In this document: in pieces, positions 33,154 through 45,000 of the stretch
Position numbering within the stretch: the first letter of the stretch is position 1
How the letters are laid out: each line of letters starts with the position of its first letter
Translations under genes and position numbers: made by a program
From: Bilabrum cf. latius
Taxonomy: Eukaryota; Bigyra: Bicosoecida; Bigyra; Bicosoecida
Assembly (NCBI GenBank): GCA_965178125.1
Contig: OZ237743.1
Coordinates: forward strand, 868,001 to 932,000
Reading direction: 5' to 3'
DNA: 64,000 bases
Notes under the pieces: model-generated
The model's database searches: none
What the model was told of the DNA's origin: nothing
The model's input: only the letters and a program-made list of their open reading frames with translations

Positions 33154-34854
33154 ATGAACGCGATACTGGGCGTCGTCACGATGGCAAAGTGGTCTGCCGT
33201 TGTGGGAGCCGTGTGCACCACCCTATCTCTGGCTGCGGTTGCCGCATACGTTCTGACTCTGCCAAAAACTCCGAAACAACTATGGGTCGATGCATTTGCG
33301 GATCTAGCCCGGTACTGGCATGGATTGTGGTACTTCATGGTCCAGGGTGGCACCTACAAGGACTGCCCCGTGTTCAAGGACGATATCCGAGCTAGGGTAC
33401 AGACCTACTCGCTCACTCTTATTTACAGCATGTGGAGCGAGCCGCACTACCGCAACGGCACCTTCCAGGTGGACATGGTGAAGAACCTGCGGAACGTGGC
33501 CATCCCAGGGACCGGCCTCCCCCTGTCGTACCTCTCGCACGTGCGCGCGCTCGTGTGGCCCTTCCTGTTCGTGGCGTACCCCGCCATCGCGTTAGTCGCG
33601 GGCATCTGGAAGGGAATCGTGCTGTCAGACGGGGGCGAGGACGACTCTGGAAGAACTGCCCCTGCCTTCGCCGAAGCAGCCGCCAAGGCATTCAGGGAGC
33701 AGCTTCTCTCTCCCCAGGACTGGTTCAGCTTCTGGAGGCTCAACTGCAGGTTGGCCACCCTGCACGCCCGCGTATCGGGCGACGAGGGCTACACGCTCGA
33801 GGACAAGCTCACCTTTTTGGAGCGAGCCGAGGACATGGACGTGCCAGTGTCTCCTTACCTCAAGTTCCCTGCCATCATCTGCAAGCACAGGAACGAGGAG
33901 GGCGGCCTTGGCTTCCAGGCCTTCAGCTCTGCCACCCACGGTGGTGACTGGATCATCCAGGAAAAGATGGCCAACTCCGCCTTCGTGTCCTCGCTGCTAC
34001 CCGAGGACGCTCCCCTTTCCACCCTCAGGATCGTGACCGCCTCCAAGCTGGGGCTGGCCCCTCTCAGGGAACAGGCAGGGGCACAGGAAGAAGGGGAGAA
34101 CAAGGGGGAAAGAGTCAGCGACAAGGAGGTGCGCGCTCTCTCGTGCGTGTTCCGAGCCGGCAGGGAGGGCGCCATCACGGACCACGAGTCCATCCTCTTC
34201 AACACAGAGATCGAGACGGGCATGGTGCTCAAGGGGACGACAAACGCGCATTGGTACAGGCTCGGCGCAGACAAGGTACTGAACGCGCAGTGGCTGTCGC
34301 AGCACAACATCACCAACCACCCAGACACAGGGCGACCCATCAGCGGCACCAACATCCCCCGCATGGCCGAGATCCGCAAGCTTGTGGAGGATGCCCACAC
34401 CAAGATGTGCCCGGGGGTGCCTCTCGTCGGCTGGGACGTGGCACTCACCGATTCCCACGGGATGGTGCTGCTGGAGGGCAACTTTTCGTGCAATTTCTTC
34501 CGCGGGACTTTCGACAAGGAGTGGTACTTTGAAATGGTGGACGAGTACTTCGCGGCTCTCGAGGCGGCCAACAGTGCCACGGGACCCAAGGGGCCCTTCC
34601 GCCCCCCGGTGGATCCCAGGGTGGCGGCGGCATCCAAGCGCAAGGCTGGGGGGACTCTCAAGTCCTTGGCCGCAGGAAAGGCAAAGACGGTGGGGGGAGG
34701 CGTCAGGAGGAGGCAGCACGGCGGCAGGGCTGCTCAGCTGAAGAGAGGCATGGTGGAGTCCAACTCGCAGACCACACTGTGCACGCACGAGTCCTCCTAG
34801 GCCGGCGAGGAGGCTTCCACGGCGGCAGAAAGGGCCAGCATGGGCTCGGACTAA
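33154..34854 (+). CDS. Membrane-anchored ATP-grasp (sugar-transfer-associated type) protein (566 aa)
   Basis: The first in-frame ATG is at 33154 and the stop is TAA at 34852-34854, after a TAG at 34798-34800. Two hydrophobic segments are visible near the N terminus (VVGAVCTTLSLAAVAAYVL and the stretch around VWPFLFVAYPAIALVAGI). The C-terminal half matches the pattern of the ATP-grasp family associated with sugar transfer: WIIQEKMANS, LSTLRIVTASK, and GWDVALTDSHGMVLLEGN, where the last carries the metal-binding Glu and Asn. Such enzymes ligate acids to amines or thiols using ATP. The substrate is unknown. The tail is basic (TLKSLAAGKAKT, VRRRQHGG). The frame is open upstream of 33154 without ATG, so the true start may lie in an unrecognised exon. 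Confidence 0.72.
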
Positions 34855-35575
34855 GCAAGCTGGAGAATCCCATCGTGTCTTACATGCGCATAATATATTG
34901 AAAAGGTCTTCGGCGCTGCAGCCCAAAGCACGAACCTGGGTCGCGATACCGACGGGGTACCGTGCTGGTGGTGCTGCTTGCCCCGAGATAAACCTAGCCT
35001 CATTAGCCAAGCACTACACACCAGTTGGAATCCAAATTTTGGATCAAGTAGCAAACGAGTGTCAACCTAATGGAACGCAAAGCACCAATAATTTGGGCCG
35101 CGATCACGGCTCACGACAACTGAGTGGTTCCGACTGAGACTAACCTGAGGACGCCACGTCGACGAAGAGCATGTTCGACATCCGTCACGGTCCGCGCCTG
35201 AGGAGGCAGTCCCGACCTCTGGCCGGGTGGGTCGTGCAGCATTCAGGAACCGGATGACGACAAATATCCAGGGTACCGTTCTGCGCCATGGTGCCTATCT
35301 GGAGAGGCTGCCGCAGTCTAGGCGGCATCCGTCTCCAAATACACTCCCACGCACCAATAGAATAGACTAGGCCATCGAGCTGTCGAGCTGTGCAAAAGAG
35401 GCATCATCAAGACCTAACGCAGACTATACCTTCGATCAGCCCATCAGCCGTGTCGCCGGTGCCCCCGCCTGCCGCCTGAAACACAACAAGAGTCTCTGCA
35501 GAAATATGGTAATTGTATGTGGAACTCTAGCAAGCAACTTGCGCGTCCGTACCTAATTGTACTCTCATTCAGGAT
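34855..35575. other. Intergenic, convergent 3' ends, no gene seen
   Basis: About 720 bp lie between two genes that end toward each other. No coding frame, RNA gene or repeat is recognised. Confidence 0.45.
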
Positions 35576-36790
35576 TTACGAAGCCTTTCCTTTCCCTCCA
35601 GTTGCCCCTGTGGCGCCAGAGGAAGCCCCATCAACGAGGATGACGATCTTGCCCGAAGAGCCCCCGGCCTGCTCAATCACAGCCCTGTGAGCCTCGGCCG
35701 CAGAAGCCGCAGACAGGCCATGGATCTCCTTGCCCACGTGTGGCTGTATCGCACCCGATGCCATCCCAGCGGTGAGCGCTGTCCGGATCTCGGTCCAGTC
35801 CGCCTCTGTGGCATGTGCCATGGCCACGCCCACGACCGAGGACTCCCTCGCCATGAGGTCTCGTGGGCTGATCGTGACATCGCCGCGGGAGCCCACGATG
35901 GCAACGACTCCGCCGTGGGCGAGCATCTGTAGGTCGGAGCCCAGGTTGGAGTTGGCCAGCATCTCAACCACGCAGTCCACCCCTTTGCCTGCAGTGGCCT
36001 CAAGGATGGCATCCAGCACCGCCTTGCCGCCGTCCCCTCGTACGTGCTTGATCGCCTCAGCCCCGTTCTCCCGTAGCATTGCGAGACCGTGGTCGCTACT
36101 CGCGGTTGCCCAGACACGATGCCCCTTTGCCCGGGCTAGCTGGACGGCAGCAACTCCAACAGCGCCGGAGCCGCCGTGGATGAGCACTGTCGCTCCATCC
36201 GAAATCTTCGCTCGCTAGAAAAGGGCCCGGAACGCAGTGCTGTATGGAATTCCAATGGCGGCTGCCTCGCTTGGGGACAGGAGGAACTCGTCGCTTGGCT
36301 TTGCCTTCTCCTCGGCAGCATCGCTTGCGTTCGACGCTGGCACCGAGATCAAGCGATCTGTAGGTGCTACAACGTACTCTGCATACGCGCCAGTTCTAGT
36401 TGATGTTGTGATAACTCTGTCACCCACGCTGACTCTGCTATCATCGAGGCTGGGAGCGCTGTCAGCAGCACCCAAAGCTACAATGATTCCACAGCAGTCG
36501 TGGCCGGGACAGAATGGAGTCTCAGGGAGGCCAGCATACGTCCCTGCTCGTATATATGTCTCAACTGGATTGATTCCAATCGCTTCCACGCGGATAAGTG
36601 CCTCTCCATCTCCAGGAGATGGCATCGGGGCGTCTTGTTGCAGTTCGAAGACCTCAGGTCCTCCAAACTTTGGCACGACGACACGGCTGTAGGCTGACGC
36701 TGCTGCGGCCGCCATGCTTCTAAGTCCAAAGATAGTGAGCGCGGAGATAATCTGGTACCGAGCTACGCTGCGAGCGCCTCTAGCTATCAT
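35576..36790 (-). CDS. Zeta-crystallin-like quinone oxidoreductase, probably mitochondrial (404 aa)
   Basis: The intronless frame runs from ATG at 36788-36790 to TAA at 35576-35578. It is a medium-chain dehydrogenase/reductase of the NADPH:quinone oxidoreductase type. Visible features are KFGGPEVFELQQ at the start of the GroES-like domain, GINPVETYIRAG, GYxPGHD-like PFCPGHDCCG, and the nucleotide-binding ATVLIHGGSGAVGVAAVQLA. The zinc ligands of alcohol dehydrogenases are absent, as expected for this subfamily. A TAG at 36215-36217 falls between AFRALF and RAKISDG, a loop position where homologues carry polar residues. The first 25 residues (MIARGARSVARYQI) look like a mitochondrial presequence. 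A second ATG starts MAAAAASAYSR and could give a cytosolic form. Confidence 0.88.
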
Positions 36791-37069
36791 GGGCCAATGA
36801 ATCCGGGATCCGAAACTCCGAATCGCAGATCGGAGCACCTTGCCCGGCTGCGACCTGCCAGTGGTAACGATGTCTACCGATGCGGGTGTGTCCCGACAGG
36901 CCCGACTATTCGGCAGGCCATGCTAGAACGCTGCAGTGCACCTCCTTTGGCATTCAGCTCACGATAATTGAGGATTTCCTATTGGACGCAGCAGGTCGGA
37001 CAACTGAGTGTACATGCACAGCGCGATTGAATCACGGCACCGAAATAATCAATTGCCCTCCGGGTCCAC

Positions 37070-39286
37070 TCAAACTGCGGGGCTCAATTCGTCCTCCTCC
37101 TTCACAACTCCGACCCATGGCCCCCAGAACCCCTTCCAGTGGTCGACAGCCGCCTTGCACGCCAGGGGGGAATCGTGCGCGCCCCTGTCAGGCTGGAAGG
37201 CCTTGCCCTGGGCCTCCCTGATCATCTCCCGCAGCCTGGACCGCACTTCCGGTTTCTCCTTGGCGAGGTCGTGGTGCTCGTTTGGATCCGCCTCCACGTC
37301 AAAGAGGCACCCGTCCTCCCCGCAGTGGCCGATGGTAGTTCCAGCATGCACTGTGGACGAAACATTGGGGAACTGCGGGCCCTGCCACACGTCCATTGTG
37401 AGATTTCCGATGAGCAGCTTGTACTTGGTACCTGCCTCCTGGTCATGCACTACAATGCCCTGCACCAATGTACTGTTCTCGTTGCCTTTCCGTGTCTCAT
37501 GCTACCCAATCTCGAACACCTTCCTTGGGGAACGCTGCTGCTGCCCCGAGATCCAGGGCCACAGGTCCATCGAGTCGATGGGCGGCAGGCCCGCCCCCTC
37601 TGCTTTGTGATCGGTGGGGTCTACGCCAGCCAGGGAACACGAGGTTGCGTACCAGTCAAACGAGGTGGACATGTCCGTTGCGGTCGTGCCTATCTTGTCC
37701 TGGGGTACCAGGCCGCCAGTCACGAATGCGTTGACATGGATGCCGCCTTGCCAGTTGCTGACCTGCAATAAATATAAAAGGGGCAGTGCAATGCAATTCC
37801 GGGGTTGGAGTTTGGGGCTTGAGGGGCCAAGGAACCACCCAGAGCGCTGGTCGCGGATACCAAGAGCGAATCCTGGGCACTTCAGTACACGAATGTCCTC
37901 TGGCAGCCGCCAAAAAGAACGGGCAAACGTAACATGCGCAAACAAAAACTCACCTTACCGCCCCTCCTTGGGTAGTTGTTTGCACCAGCGTACCAGATGC
38001 TGCTGTCGGGCCACTTCCTCCCGCCGTCGTAGATTGGCCCCCCGTTGTCAGCAGAAGCGAACCAGGCCAGGTCCTCCCACATGCCTTTCTCCTTCAGAAT
38101 GGTCGTGATGTTCCCGATAGCCTCGTCGATGTAGTGCACCATCGCCAGGTACCTCCTTCTGCTCTCGTCCTTGACGTCCAGGAACTTCTCGTAGGTTGAC
38201 TGTGGGACCATGAGGGGCTCGTGCACCACGTGCGGCGTGTAGTACAGGAACAGAGGCTTCTCGGGGTCATGGTTCCGGAGGATATCGTAGACCTCATCCG
38301 CCAGGATCTGGTCCTCGTACTTGCAGTGCTGGGAGCCCTCGCCCACGGGGTACGGGTGGTAGGAGATGTTCGGGTTGCACGACTCGGGGCCCACGAGGTC
38401 GTAGGCAGGGCCCTCGGGGATGTGCCTGTCCGGCAGGTCCGAGTGCCTCCAAAAGTCCTTGATGCCCGTCTTGTTGCACGGGTCATCCACCATGGTGTAG
38501 TAGTTATTGGCGTGCTGCAGGTAGATCAGGCTCGAGTCGAAACCTCTACCTTTTGGGGTAGACTCGAACGAGCACATGCCAGCATCAAACTTGCCTGCAG
38601 GACGAATGGGAAATTGCTGGGGGTTTCATGCGAGATGTAAAACTCTATCATGCATTCTCATGGCCGTACAGAGCTTCCACGCGCTGTGCTCACCGACTGC
38701 ATGCGTGACGTAGCCTGCTTGCTTGAGCTTCGCAGCAATCATGGTCATGTTGCGGGGTGCACCGGCGCATATTTTTCCTATGGGAGGGCCTCGCATCATG
38801 TTCCCGTTGTCAACGTTGCAATGCACGGGGAGCCGCCCCGTCAGTACGGAAGATCGCTGCGACCTCACACAGAATTTGCATTAGCATGCAAGACGGGTTG
38901 CGATGGCTGATTCAGGTGGTCAATTAGAATAATCAGTTTAACGTACGGTTGGACTGCAGACCTGGTGGACGTAGTGGTGCCCAAGCTCCATGCCTTCTTC
39001 TTTGAAGAGCTTGTCAAAGTTAGGAGTACGAACGTCTGGGTCTGAGGCTGCGTGCACGCCTACATCTGCCCACCCCCAATCGTCAACAAGAGTCCATATC
39101 TGCAATAGGATAGAACTTGTGGTAAGTATTGGGTGAATAATAATCTGCTGACTTGCGTTTGAGTCACTTGATTTGGAATTCAATACTGAGCAGTTTCAGC
39201 CGGATCACTCTCACAATGTGGGGCGTGCTAGGTTTTGCCCACATTGTGCTTGCCAACACGATGATAGCAGTAGCGAAAGAGCGCAT
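37070..39286 (-). CDS. Arylsulfatase B-like sulfatase, five exons (573 aa)
   Basis: Exons on minus are 39215-39286, 38947-39099, 38694-38856, 37954-38594 and 37070-37762. All junctions are GT-AG and phases agree, ending in TGA at 37070-37072. Exon 1 is a signal peptide (MRSFATAIIVLASTMWA). Catalytic features are in order: the calcium ligands in VDDWGWADVG; the formylglycine signature CSPT/RSSVLTGR, interrupted by intron 2; GKFDAGM in place of the usual GKWHLG (Lys kept, His replaced by Asp, as in some protist and plant sulfatases); VVHEPLMVP; SADNGG with the last Asp/Asn ligands; and RGGKVSNWQGG with the active-site Lys. One TAG (37502-37504) is in frame after VFEIG. A secreted or lysosomal enzyme removing sulfate esters is expected; the exact substrate is not predictable. 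Confidence 0.9.
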
Positions 39287-39569
39287 GCTGGGAAGGAATG
39301 AGAGCGGTGCGATTGTGACGCGCTGCTTCGAAAAAAGGAAGTGCAACTGCAGCCAACTGCCAGCAGCCTCAGCGTTGAGTTTAGTTTTGGTGGGGATCCC
39401 TGGGAATTTTGAATGTAGGGAGTTGCTCGTATTGGCTATGGCCGAAACGGAATACTCTCGACAGTTTAGTTGAAGGCGACCAATGCCACAAGCCATCAAT
39501 CTGGCCATTGCAGGGCCGCCAAGCCGTAGCGAAACACAGCATCAAGCCGAGCAGTCTTCTGCACAGTCA

Positions 39570-41765
39570 TCACAAATTAGCAGGATCTCTCTGGTTAACG
39601 GCACGCGCCACTGCTGATGCAGCCGCGGCCGCAGCCACAGCCGCTGCGCCTGCCGCCGAGGAGCCACCCAGCCCGGCAAGCCCTCCAGAGGCAGGCACGC
39701 CATGCTGCGAGAGCTGGTGCTGGTGATGTGGCATGCCCACCGCAGGCTGGTGCTGGTGAGATTGCTGCATATGTGACGAGTGCTGCTGCATCGCCGCGCT
39801 GCCCCCGGCCTGTCCGCTGCCAGCCATGTGCATGGGCATGGGCATGGACACGCTCATGGGTGCAGTCCCCACACCCGCCATGGAGGCCTGCATGGCCCCA
39901 CGGGCCGCCTGGGCCGCCTGCTGGTGGGCAGCTGCGGCCACCCTGGCCGCTTGTGAGATGTGGTTGGGCTGCCCAGTTGCCTGCGCGCCGCTCGACGCAG
40001 CGGAGGACGAGGACGAGGAAGACGACGAGTGCTGCTGGGCCCTGGAGATGGGCACGAGCTTGGCGCTGGGCTGGTAGCCCTGAGGCTGGGGCACGAGTTC
40101 CTTGTGTGCCCTGGACATGTGCCTCCGCAGGGAGGAGGCGTAGCTGAAGGTCTTCTCGCAGTGGGGGCAGGGGTACCTCCTCACGACGGGGGCGCGGCCG
40201 TCGGGACCCACCGTTGGAACAGTGACGTCAGCGCCGTGGGTCAGCTGCTCCGGCATCAGGGCAGAGTGGTTCGCCTCGATGTGCCGCCGCAGGTCGTGCT
40301 TGCGGGTGTAGCAGGCCCCGCAGCCGGCCACGGTGCACACGAAGCTAGGCCTGGGGGCATCGGACTTGCGTGGCCTCCCCCCGCCGCGACCCCTGCCCGG
40401 CGTGCGGTTGGGCTGTCCGGGCGCGTCAGCTATCCCCGGAGGTACCAGGGGCTGCAGCACGCTGGCCACCGAGGGCGAGCGGGAGCCCCTCCCGCGACCC
40501 CTCCCGCGACCCCTGCCTGCACCCCCCCGCTGTGGGGTCGACCCCTGGAGCCCCTCCCCGGCCGCTGCCCCCTCCTGATCGCTGCCCGTCCCCGCCACCG
40601 GCGCGAAGCTGGCGCCGTCCTAATGCTGGGCTCCGGCTGCAGCAGCCGCGGGTCGGGCCGCCGCTGCCGCCGCCACTGCGGCCGCCTGTGCCGCTGAGGA
40701 GGGCTGGGCCTGTCCCGACGCGGTGGAGGACAAGGACGAGGACGAGGAAGAGGGTGCCTTCGGGTCAGAGCCCACGAGGGTTGGCTGGGCCTGTCCGATG
40801 GCAGCCGCGTGCTGCTATTGCTACTGCTGGGCTGCAACAGCGGCGGCGGCGGCAGCGGCTGCTGCCACTTGGGTGGGCTGCTGCTGCTACCCCTGTGCCT
40901 GGGCCTGAGCCTGCCCTTGTGCTTGACCTTGCCTCTGCTGCATGGCCTTGGCCACATCCTGATGGCGCTGGGCAGCAGCTGCAGCTGCTACTGCTGCATG
41001 CGCCGCAGCTGCTTGTGCCATATCCTGCTGCTAGTGCGGCTGCTGCGGCAAGTGCCCCTGCATGTGGCCCTGCGCCTGAGCCTGGGCCATCGCTTCGCTG
41101 GCGGCAGCACGGGCAGCTCCCGGTGGTCCAGGCAAGACTGGTGCGCCAGGCTTGCTGTGCACGGTGTGCAGGTGGCGGTGAAGGTCCCGCTTTCGCTTGA
41201 ACCGCTTGGTGCCGCACTTGTCGCAGACGAATTGACGAGTCTCCGTCTAATGCACCTCGCGCACATGGGCCTTCAGGTGCGAACTTCGCTTGAAAGTCTT
41301 GCTGCAGTTCGGGCATTGGTGTGGCCGAGAATCGTTGTGCACCTCCTTCACGTGATTGTCTCTGTGCGACTTGTGCGTAAACGTCCGGCTGCAGTTCTAG
41401 CACTGGTACACTTTTTGAGCGCTTCCGGGCCCCGGCCCGCCCCCAACCACCCCTGGCATGACCCTCTATACCTAAAGTTGTTGGGCTTGGTGCTAGGCCT
41501 GGATTGCGGCAGCTGCAGCAGCGGTTGCAGCTTGCGCAGCTCGTGGGCCGGACACTCCGTGGCTCGGAGGCGGAGCAGGCAACCGGGCAGCCTCCATACC
41601 AGCCTGGTGCTAGTGGGACGCAGCTGTAGCAGCCTCAACAGCCCCTGCTGCAGCTGCTGCAGCAGCTGCAGCAGAGGTAGGCTCCGGTTGCAGGCTCCTG
41701 GGTCTCTTTGGATCTGGCCCTGTTTCTCTGTCATCCGGTCTCGGACGAATATGACCCGCTTGCAT
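39570..41765 (-). CDS. Five-finger C2H2 zinc-finger protein with AT-hook-like and polyQ/polyA tracts (731 aa)
   Basis: ATG at 41763-41765 follows an in-frame TAA; the stop is TGA at 39570-39572. Eleven TAG codons lie in frame. Fingers in order are YQC-x2-C...TFTHKSHRDNHVKEVH, HQCPNCSKTFKRSSHLKAH, FVCDKCGTKRFKRKRDLHRH, FVCTVAGCGACYTRKHDLRRH and YPCPHCEKTFSYASSLRRH. AT-hook-like runs GRGRGRGRG and GGRPRK lie between fingers 3 and 4. Long Ala, Gln, Ser and His/Met-rich tracts separate the blocks. One TAG (41397-41399) falls between the two zinc-binding cysteines of finger 1, where Gln is common, and two (40815, 40821) lie inside a run of CAG/CAA codons. It is probably a DNA-binding transcription regulator in the nucleus; no target can be named. 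Confidence 0.88.
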
Positions 41766-42000
41766 GGCCCCCAGTTAGTTCCCAAGGTGCTGATAAGTAG
41801 CAAATAATATTTGATATCGCCTTGTTTCCGTCGTTGCAGGCACGATGGCAAGTTTGAACGGCACTGAATAGCGAAACCAAAGGCGCCGCGGGCGCAGCGC
41901 CGTTTGACCCTGTAACGTGCTAAGTATGATAAAAACATCCGGATACAAAAACACGAATGCGAGCAGCCGAGCAAACTGCGGATCACTGATAATAGTGTGC
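41766..42000. promoter_or_regulatory. Divergent promoter region, zinc-finger / SET-like genes
   Basis: The 235 bp between two outward-facing start codons are AT-rich, with a TATT/AATA-rich run near 41806-41816. The region must contain both promoters. No specific element is identified. Confidence 0.4.
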
Positions 42001-45000
42001 ATGCATGCAACCGCTGCTGTCCCAATTATTATTTTAAGCTTGTTTGTATCCGTCTAGGCGGAGTATTAGTCCAAGGAGTTCTTGGATAATGCAGTATCTT
42101 TGGTTGCAGCAGATGCTTCATCGGATGGGTCTGCACTGCGCGCACCAAAAGACATTTCTAGGAATGACGTTTTGATGTTGGTACCAGCGGTATCTAGCAT
42201 CGAGCCGCGTTTGGCCGAAGACGTCATCAGGCCTCGCTTGGCAAGCGCTGGCATACGGGATGCGTTGTTCGGCCGAAGCCCGACGAAGCTCAATGAAGAA
42301 GACAGCGTCGCGGTTATCATGACTTACTGTGTATTTTTGCAGGATGCGTGCCCCTTTCGTCCGTTTGTTGAATCCGTGCATCGAGCTTTGGATAGTTTGG
42401 GTCGAAGGGAAGCCTTGGGGCGATTCGGCTGGCAAGATGCTTCAGTTCTGCAAAAACTTGAGGTGGCAAGCAAGTAGCATTCTCGTAGATCAGCGCAAAT
42501 GGTAGATCTTCTTCGTGCCTTGCATGAAGAGGCAGCGGCGGTTCGGGCTCGAGCTGCTGCAGCCGCCTTGGCACTGGCATCCGGACTCAGCAAGGACGGC
42601 TCGCGCCACGATGAGTTGGTTTTCTGCCTGGTTCGATTAGCAGCCAACCTTATTGGTGATATGGTTGTTTTGCAGGGCCAAACTGCCGTCAGAAGCACCA
42701 ACACTTCGGCTGCAATACACGCCAGCATCTTCGACGCGGCCGCGGCTGAGGAGCTTTTGCAGCAGTCCCTGCGAGCCGCAGAACGGAGAGCAGTGTACAT
42801 TCGCGGGCGAAGACTGCTGGCACCAGCAGCAGATCTCCTTAGCCACTGTCCTACGCCGGCAGGAAAGCCGAGATCGTCAGGAGACGCGTACTTGCGCTAC
42901 CACCAGATAGAGTCGCGCAAGCACGCAGGAGCGGCAGGCACCCCGGCGTGGGTGGCCAGCCAATGCTCCGGGAATGCAAGCATAGGTAGTTCGTCCGGTG
43001 ACGGCTCAAGCAGTCAGCCAATAAGCAAGCTATCGCCAGCGACGATCCTTGTGCGACTGGCCCGGTTCCTGGCGGGACAGCACAAGGGGGGTCCCATGGG
43101 TGCTGCGGGCGCACCTATTGACAAGAGGGGGGGCAGGCGCCGCCCGCGGAGGGATGCGCACTAGGGGTCACCAGCGAGCAGTGCCCCAGAAGCATAGCTA
43201 GATCGGTCACCTCTTAGCTGCAGGGATGCCAGCCTTGCTCAGTTGCTGGCGGGAGTGAGCTAGAGCTATCTGAACAGCCTGCACGACGCGTATGCTGGGC
43301 GGGCCCCAGGACATGAATAGAGCAGCATCAGCTATAGCACGCCTAATAGAGGCCCCGCGAACGAGGCTAGCTATGACGTCAAAGCATTGTTGGCTACGGA
43401 GGAATTGGAGCGGCGATTCGGGTGCCGCGTGCGTGAGTTGCCCCTTCCGCTGACTCTGGCCCTGGTGGACTTGGCGTGGCTATCCGGAGGTGGGCATCGG
43501 CTAAGTGGCAGCGATGCAACTAATAGTGGGCCATGCATGGACTTGGATGCTGCAAGATGCGCCGTATATGATCTCTCGAAGGCTGGCTTTGGGAAGCACG
43601 CTGGGTAGAACACAACGGCAAGTCGGACACGCAAGGGCTCGCCATTGCCGATGGGCAAGCAGGACATTGGGAATAAGTAGCCGGGCAAAAAGCAGAAATG
43701 GACAGACGAAGTACTTGTGGTACGAGCAGATCGGCCGTTTCGGCGCGGTGATACCCTCTGCGAGGACTATGGAGACCAGAGCGACTATGAGTTTGCCGCC
43801 CACCACGACTTCGTGCCTCGGCTCCTCGAGAATCCGGTCGACTGCGTGAGGCTGCCAGTCCCCGCGGTGGGTATGCGCTCCACAGAGAGCGAAGAGGCAA
43901 GACTGTCCAGCTCAGCGCAGGCAGGTGAATCGGTAGGAGGCCAGCGTGCCCATACCTGGCTCCGACTTTGGTAGCGCCAGCACGCAATCAAGTCTATGGA
44001 CGCTGCCAATGAGCACGCTGACTAGGCACCCTCTGGGCCGCAGTCAGAAAGCCTGTGCGCTCGATGTCCAGCTGGGCTCACTGATGTCGCAAGGCATATC
44101 GAGCTTGGGTGCAGCCCGCAGAGCTTGCCTGACATAGCTGCCTGTCTCGGCCTTGCAAGTGGTGGCCAAGACTCCAGAGCTGATTCGCAAGCAACTATGC
44201 TTGCTATCCTATTCGCACTACCCGCGGAAGCGAGGGACAATTTGGTTGCAGGGCTCCCCAGCAGTCCGCCGTGGAGGAGGCATAAAGAAGTGCTCGAAGC
44301 CTTGCGCATGAAACGGGGCTCAGAGCCGTGTGTCAGGCCAACCAAGCAGGACGGCGAAAGCATGCAGGACCCGCTGGCGGCAGCGCTTGCAGTACGGCTG
44401 ATGGGAGACCAGGACACGTCACTGTGTCACCAGGCCTTGCAGTCGACGAGGGAATTGGTGCAAGCTGCCAGCTCTGCGGCACAGTCTTCAGGCGCTGAGC
44501 AGTCCAGCCAAGAAGCTGTGCGTGCCGCGTCGCATGTCGGGCAGGCAGTGGTAGCGAAGGTGTGCATCGATCAAGTAGTCGGGCGCAGCAGTGGCAGCTT
44601 GCATGATAACGCCGACGGGCTTGACTTGTCACCCCTCTCATAGATGTGGAGCGTCTCAAAGTCGCCGACGCAGTGGCAGCTCGTCCAGGCATCAGCCGCG
44701 CGCCTGTCCAACCTGTTCGACTCTGACTCTGCCGCGTCGAGTGAGTTCAGGCTGGCCGGGGCATCCACCGAGCTAGCCGCCCTGGCTCTCGCCAAGCTGA
44801 GGACTTTCCCCACTGACTTGGACCAGGATGCTGCGATTCTTCGGGACGTGGACCAGTGTGAGGTGCTCAAGGAGCACGCCGATGCTTCGGTGCTCGGGGG
44901 CATCCTCGCCGGCGGGGAGGCCGGGGCAGCTGCCCTCCACCTCCCCGAGTGCCCCTCCAGCATCGAAGGGGCCAGGAATGCGATCCGATTTAGGATGGGT

